NCBI GenBank assembly: GCA_052108535.1
Contig: JBQDZM010000004.1
Coordinates: 1 to 64,000, forward strand
DNA from: Galactobacter sp052108535
Lineage (GTDB): Bacteria > Actinomycetota > Actinomycetes > Actinomycetales > Micrococcaceae
DNA: 64,000 nucleotides
Direction of reading: 5' to 3'
A program made the translations under genes and the position numbers. A model generated the notes under the pieces. The model worked only from the letters and a program-made list of their open reading frames with translations. It made no database searches and was not told where the DNA came from. This document shows, one piece after another, positions 60,288 to 64,000 of this stretch. The first letter of the stretch is position 1, and each line of letters starts with the position of its first letter.

Positions 60288-60629
60288 TCAGGCCTGAGAC
60301 GCCATCTCCGTGGCCAGGTCATCCGGGATCTCGTCCGGGATGGTGCCGTAGGCCGCGGCAAGCTCCAGCGGCACGGTGTCTGGCACCATGACGCCTTCTG
60401 CCTCCGCGATGCGGTCTGACACGAGCCTGAGCACCAGCGACAGCGGGACGTCCAGGGCTTGGGTGATGGAGGCCAACAGCTCGCTGGAAGCCTCCTTCTG
60501 CCCACGCTCCACCTCGGAAAGGTATCCGAGGGACACGCGGGCCAGGCGAGAGACCTCACGCAGCGTCCGCCCTTGCAGCTGGCGGATCTCGCGCAGAACC
60601 TCACCGATTTCCTGGCGCAAGGTCACCAT
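60288..60629 (-). CDS. HTH transcriptional regulator, ClgR-like
   Basis: A 113-residue XRE-type regulator with the ClgR-like sequence GRTLREVSRLARVSLGYLSEVERGQKE (two pieces of a helix-turn-helix at about 20-50) followed by a small Leu-rich C-terminal region. ClgR proteins activate clp protease and stress genes. ATG at 60629 has AAGGAG 6 bp upstream; the frame also allows an ATG at 60719 adding 30 residues (MIKQPTQVNGIIRW...). Position between cinA and recA is conserved in Actinobacteria. Confidence 0.88.
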   Translation of the reverse strand: MVTLRQEIGEVLREIRQLQGRTLREVSRLARVSLGYLSEVERGQKEASSELLASITQALDVPLSLVLRLVSDRIAEAEGVMVPDTVPLELAAAYGTIPDEIPDDLATEMASQA

Positions 60630-60952
60630 CTTGTGCTCCTTCTGCTTGACGTTGGCTGGGGTCTCTTCCACGCCCGTCCAGCGAATGATGCCGTTGACCT
60701 GCGTGGGCTGCTTGATCATGGAAATCTTAGGTCTCCTCTTGAGAGATAAGTCTTCGTATACCCGTTTCCTGATGGGATCCGGTGGAGTCGAGTCGCCTGT
60801 TCCTGACCGGTCTCGGTGACTCACATATATCAGAACCGTTGAGTGTTCCGTCTTGTTCCCTGGTATCAGCCCATCACAGAAAGTTCCCAGGGACCAGGGC
60901 AGCGACGGGATATGTCGCTTGCGTCACACAGATTTCATCTGAGGTGCCCGGC
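60630..60952. other. Spacer between the HTH gene and cinA
   Basis: It holds the HTH promoter and leader, possibly a short N-terminal extension of that gene, and a weak 7-bp hairpin at 60857-60893 (TCCCTGG/CCAGGGA) that may follow cinA transcripts. No separate gene is supported. Confidence 0.45.
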
Positions 60953-61519
60953 TCAGCGATGCGCCGCCGCGAGTCGTTCCACCTCGACGCTGGCTTGGGT
61001 GAGCGCTGCGTCGACGCTTCCCCGCCTGATGCGGTCGCGATCGCCCTCCAGATCCAGCAGCAGCGCCCTGTCTCCCAGCTCCGAGGAGATTCCGACCCAG
61101 ACGGTCCCGACCGCGTGGCCGCCGTGCGGTTCCGGGCCGGCCACGCCGGTGGTAGAGATCCCGATGTCAGCGCCACAGACCCGCCTGGCGCCTGCCGCCA
61201 TCTCATGGGCGACGATCCGGTCCACCGGCCCATACTCGTCCAGTCGCTCGCGCGAGACCCCCAGGACGTCTGCCTTCACGTCGACCTGGTAGGACACCAC
61301 TCCGCCGCGCAGGATGGCGGACGCTCCGGGGACGTCGGCGATGGTGGCCGCCACCAGGCCCGCGGTGAGAGACTCAGCGGTCGCGACCGTCAGCCCGGAC
61401 GCCGTGGCCGCGGCCACGAGCGCGGCGGCGCCCGGTGAGGGCGCTGGGGTCGCTGAAAGCGGCTCAGCGGCCATCGCAGCGGAACGAGCGCCGGTCGGCA
61501 CCGGGGTCTCCCCTGTCAT
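60953..61519 (-). CDS. CinA C-terminal domain protein (NMN deamidase type)
   Basis: A 188-residue stand-alone CinA C-terminal domain (PncC-like), predicted to deamidate nicotinamide mononucleotide in NAD recycling. Family motifs TVATAESLTAGLVAATIADVPG and STTGVAGPEPHGGHAVGTVW are present. About 30 non-conserved residues precede the domain. It starts one base after the pgsA stop. Confidence 0.92.
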   Translation of the reverse strand: MTGETPVPTGARSAAMAAEPLSATPAPSPGAAALVAAATASGLTVATAESLTAGLVAATIADVPGASAILRGGVVSYQVDVKADVLGVSRERLDEYGPVDRIVAHEMAAGARRVCGADIGISTTGVAGPEPHGGHAVGTVWVGISSELGDRALLLDLEGDRDRIRRGSVDAALTQASVEVERLAAAHR

Positions 61520-61520
61520 C

Positions 61521-62144
61521 TCAGACCTGTCCGGCCTTGTGTGCTTTGTAGAGTGCGGCGGCCTGACGCACGTAGTCGATGGCGGAGTACAGGGTCAGAG
61601 CGGCCGCGATCCCGATGATGACCCAACCGATCCAGGCCACCCAGAGCAGGTCGAGCGCGAAGGGCAGCAGCAAGACGCTGATGCCAACAGCCTGGGAGAC
61701 GGTCTTTAGCTTCCCACCCGGGCTCGCGGCGATGACGCCCCACTTCACGACCACGAAGCGCATCACGGTGATGCCGATCTCCCGCACCAGAATGATGCCG
61801 GTGATCCACCAGGAGAGCTCGTGGTAGACCGAGAACAACACCAGCGCCGATCCGATCAGCAGCTTGTCCGCAATGGGGTCAGCGATCTTGCCGAAGCTCG
61901 TCACCAGGTTGCGGGCGCGGGCGATGTCGCCGTCCAGCTTGTCGGTGTAGATGGCGAGCAGGAAGATCACCAGCGCCAGCCACCGCCACAGACCGCCTTC
62001 GTGGTCATCCAGCACGAAGAACACCACGAAGACCGGCACCATGACGATGCGCAGGCCGGTCAGGATGTTGGCGATGTTCCAGTTGGGGGCCGCAGGTGCG
62101 TCCGCGCCGTCCCCGGCAGGAACGCTTGGGGGGTTGGTGCCCAT
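61521..62144 (-). CDS. pgsA: CDP-diacylglycerol-glycerol-3-phosphate 3-phosphatidyltransferase
   Basis: Membrane enzyme of phosphatidylglycerol synthesis, 207 residues. It has the CDP-alcohol phosphotransferase signature DKLDGDIARARNLVTSFG followed by KIADPIADK (D-x2-DG-x2-AR-x8-G-x3-D-x3-D). Four to six hydrophobic segments are visible. ATG at 62144 has AAGGAG upstream. It is coupled with cinA downstream. Confidence 0.93.
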   Translation of the reverse strand: MGTNPPSVPAGDGADAPAAPNWNIANILTGLRIVMVPVFVVFFVLDDHEGGLWRWLALVIFLLAIYTDKLDGDIARARNLVTSFGKIADPIADKLLIGSALVLFSVYHELSWWITGIILVREIGITVMRFVVVKWGVIAASPGGKLKTVSQAVGISVLLLPFALDLLWVAWIGWVIIGIAAALTLYSAIDYVRQAAALYKAHKAGQV

Positions 62145-62218
62145 GTGGGGCTCTCCTTCGTGAGGGTCAGATGGTCTGGTGGAGTCTGCGGTTCGGTGGG
62201 ACCAAAGCAGCTTGTGGG

Positions 62219-64000
62219 TCAGCGCCCGGTCAGCTGCCAGGCGTCCTCCCCGCCCTCCTCATCCCAGTCACCGTCATGGTAATCGGTAGCCTGCGGCAGG
62301 GAGTCGTAGTACTGGGCCACCTGGTCGATCGGCTTGGTCGCGTTCTCACCGGCCCCGATGGGTGCGGTGAACCCGGCATCACGCTGATCCTCGTCGGGGC
62401 CCGCATGGGTGAACGCCGCCTCCGCTTCCAGCGCGGAGGTGGTGGCGTCATCTTCCCCGGATGGAGCGGGGTTCCCCTTGATCGCGGACAGCACCGCGCC
62501 AAGGTCCTCCGGCTTGACCAGTACATCGCGGGCCTTGGAACCCTCGGAGGGGCCCACCACGCCGCGGGATTCCATCAGGTCCATCAGCCGGCCGGCCTTG
62601 GCGAAGCCGACGCGCAACTTGCGCTGCAGCATGGACGTGGAGCCAAACTGCGAGGTGACCACCAGTTCGGTGGCCTGCAGCAGCAGGTCCAGATCGTCCC
62701 CAATGTCCTCGTCGATCTGCTTCTTGGGTGCTTCGGCGATCACGTCCTCGCGGTAGTGCGCCTGCAGCTGACCCTTCACGTGCTCCACCACGCGGTGGAT
62801 CTCGGATTCGGTGACCCAGGCACCCTGCACACGCATGGGCTTGGACTTACCCATGGGCAGGAAGAGCGCGTCACCCTGGCCCAGCAGCTTTTCGGCACCG
62901 GGCTGGTCAAGCACCACGCGAGAGTCCGTCACCGACGAGGTCGCAAACGCCATCCGCGAGGGAATGTTGGCCTTGATCAGGCCGGTCACCACGTCCACGG
63001 ACGGGCGCTGGGTGGCCAGCACCAGGTGGATACCGGCCGCACGCGCCAGCTGCGTGATACGCACGATGGAATCCTCGACGTCGCGCGGGGCCACCATCAT
63101 CAGATCCGCGAGCTCGTCCACGATCACCAGCAGGTACGGGTAGGGCTTGATGACCCGCTGCGAACCTGCAGGCGGAACCACCTTGCCTGCCCGCACAGCC
63201 TTGTTGAAGTCGTCGATGTGCTTGTAGCCAAAGAACGCCAGGTCGTCGTAGCGGGTGTCCATCTCCTTCACGACCCACTGCAGCGCTTCTGCCGCCTTCT
63301 TGGGGTTCGTGATGATGGGCGTGATCAGGTGCGGCACACCCTCATACGCGGTCAGTTCCACGCGTTTGGGGTCCACCATGACCAAGCGCACCTCATCGGG
63401 GGTGGCGCGCATCAGGATCGACACAATCATGGAGTTCACGAACGAGGACTTACCGGCACCGGTGGCGCCAGCCACCAGCAGGTGCGGCATCTTAGCGAGG
63501 TTAGCGACCACGAAGCCGCCCTCCACGTCCTTGCCCACACCCATGATCATGGGGTGCTCGGTCTTGCGCGCGGCGGAAGAACGCAGCACGTCACCCAGCG
63601 CCACGACCTCCTTGTCCGAGTTGGGGATCTCGATACCGATGGCCGACTTACCAGGAATGGGGCTCAAAATGCGCACGTCGGAAGACGCCACGGCATAGGC
63701 AATGTTCTTGGAGAGGTTGGTGACCTTCTCCACCTTGGTCCCGGGAGCCAGTTCCACCTCGTAGCGCGTCACCGTCGGTCCGCGCGAGAACCCGGTCACC
63801 TGGGCGTCCACCTTGAACTCCGTCAGCGTGGTCTGCAGCGCCTCCACCACAGCGTCGTTGGCCTCGGAGCGATCCTTGGCCGGCGGCCCGGCGGGCAGGT
63901 AATCGCTGGACGGCAGCGTGTAGGTGACATCGCCGGCGAGTTCCAGCTGTTCGCTGCGCTGCGGCAGCGGCTCAGGGGTCGGCCGCGCGGCGGCGCCGGC
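62219..64000 (-). CDS. ftsK: DNA translocase FtsK, C-terminal part (cut by window edge)
   Basis: ATP-driven DNA pump at the division septum. The window holds the last 593 residues: the beta/alpha motor with Walker A GATGAGKSSFVNSM and Walker B LLVIVDELADLMM, and the C-terminal gamma winged helix (GSTSMLQRKLRVGFAKAGRLMDLME, split by residues) that reads KOPS sites. The segment near the edge (YTLPSSDYLPAGPP) is the start of the motor region. The N-terminal membrane domain lies beyond base 64000. Confidence 0.96.
   Translation of the reverse strand, partial: AGAAARPTPEPLPQRSEQLELAGDVTYTLPSSDYLPAGPPAKDRSEANDAVVEALQTTLTEFKVDAQVTGFSRGPTVTRYEVELAPGTKVEKVTNLSKNIAYAVASSDVRILSPIPGKSAIGIEIPNSDKEVVALGDVLRSSAARKTEHPMIMGVGKDVEGGFVVANLAKMPHLLVAGATGAGKSSFVNSMIVSILMRATPDEVRLVMVDPKRVELTAYEGVPHLITPIITNPKKAAEALQWVVKEMDTRYDDLAFFGYKHIDDFNKAVRAGKVVPPAGSQRVIKPYPYLLVIVDELADLMMVAPRDVEDSIVRITQLARAAGIHLVLATQRPSVDVVTGLIKANIPSRMAFATSSVTDSRVVLDQPGAEKLLGQGDALFLPMGKSKPMRVQGAWVTESEIHRVVEHVKGQLQAHYREDVIAEAPKKQIDEDIGDDLDLLLQATELVVTSQFGSTSMLQRKLRVGFAKAGRLMDLMESRGVVGPSEGSKARDVLVKPEDLGAVLSAIKGNPAPSGEDDATTSALEAEAAFTHAGPDEDQRDAGFTAPIGAGENATKPIDQVAQYYDSLPQATDYHDGDWDEEGGEDAWQLTGR

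Overview
This window looks like a chromosomal stretch of a high-GC actinobacterium, most likely of the Micrococcales and Micrococcaceae-like. The support is GC-rich coding sequence, many GTG starts and 4-bp ATGA/GTGA overlaps, an actinobacterial rRNA-operon leader at the left edge, and the order ftsK-pgsA-cinA-HTH-DUF3046-recA-recX, miaB-miaA-dapF, hflX-dinG-lexA, hisC-hisB-hisH-hisA, infC-rpmI-rplT, pheS-pheT, argC-J-B-D-F-R, argH, tyrS, rrn. Genus cannot be fixed from the sequence alone. Nearly all housekeeping genes lie on the minus strand, so the window reads from ftsK (right edge, cut) towards the 16S rRNA gene that should lie just beyond base 1.

Region by region. 1-6.6 kb: rRNA promoter and leader, tyrS translationally coupled to a HelD-type helicase, two tandem paralogous lipoproteins (the second broken by an apparent one-base deletion in a C run), and apt. 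6.6-17.4 kb: argH, then a block that separates it from the other arginine genes. The block holds an agmatine/putrescine catabolic cluster: a TetR regulator, agmatine deiminase and a large amidase on one side; putrescine oxidase, a tandem universal-stress protein and an APC-type permease diverging on the other. Two copies of one operator-like sequence lie between the arms. Two paralogous membrane proteins follow. 17.5-23.6 kb: argR, argF, argD, argB, argJ, argC; argG is not in the window. 23.6-32.3 kb: quinone oxidoreductase, TetR, pheT/pheS, an LppM-like lipoprotein, a MutT-type NUDIX hydrolase and a SpoU-type RNA methyltransferase. 32.3-40.6 kb: the infC-rpmI-rplT operon (infC apparently starting at a rare ATC codon), DUF1844, MFS, SseB and his genes with an extra 52-codon membrane-protein gene between hisH and hisA.

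40.6-48.8 kb: the SOS locus, with a LysM protein gene divergent from lexA, then yceI, dinG, hflX, a methyltransferase and dapF. 48.9-53.6 kb: a small accessory island between dapF and miaA (Uma2-type nuclease-like protein, AhpD-like protein, an SDR-GNAT pair, a pRiA4 ORF-3-like protein, and a YefM antitoxin whose YoeB partner has shrunk to 23 codons). 53.5-64 kb: miaA, miaB, a truncated DUF664 gene, a FusB/FBP-like zinc-finger protein, recX, recA with a perfect LexA box, DUF3046, a ClgR-like regulator, cinA, pgsA and partial ftsK.

The most unusual non-coding signal is a dispersed, partly palindromic repeat family with copies at about 29.3, 46.9 and 60.1 kb, all intergenic. No insertion sequence, prophage, tRNA or CRISPR array was recognised.
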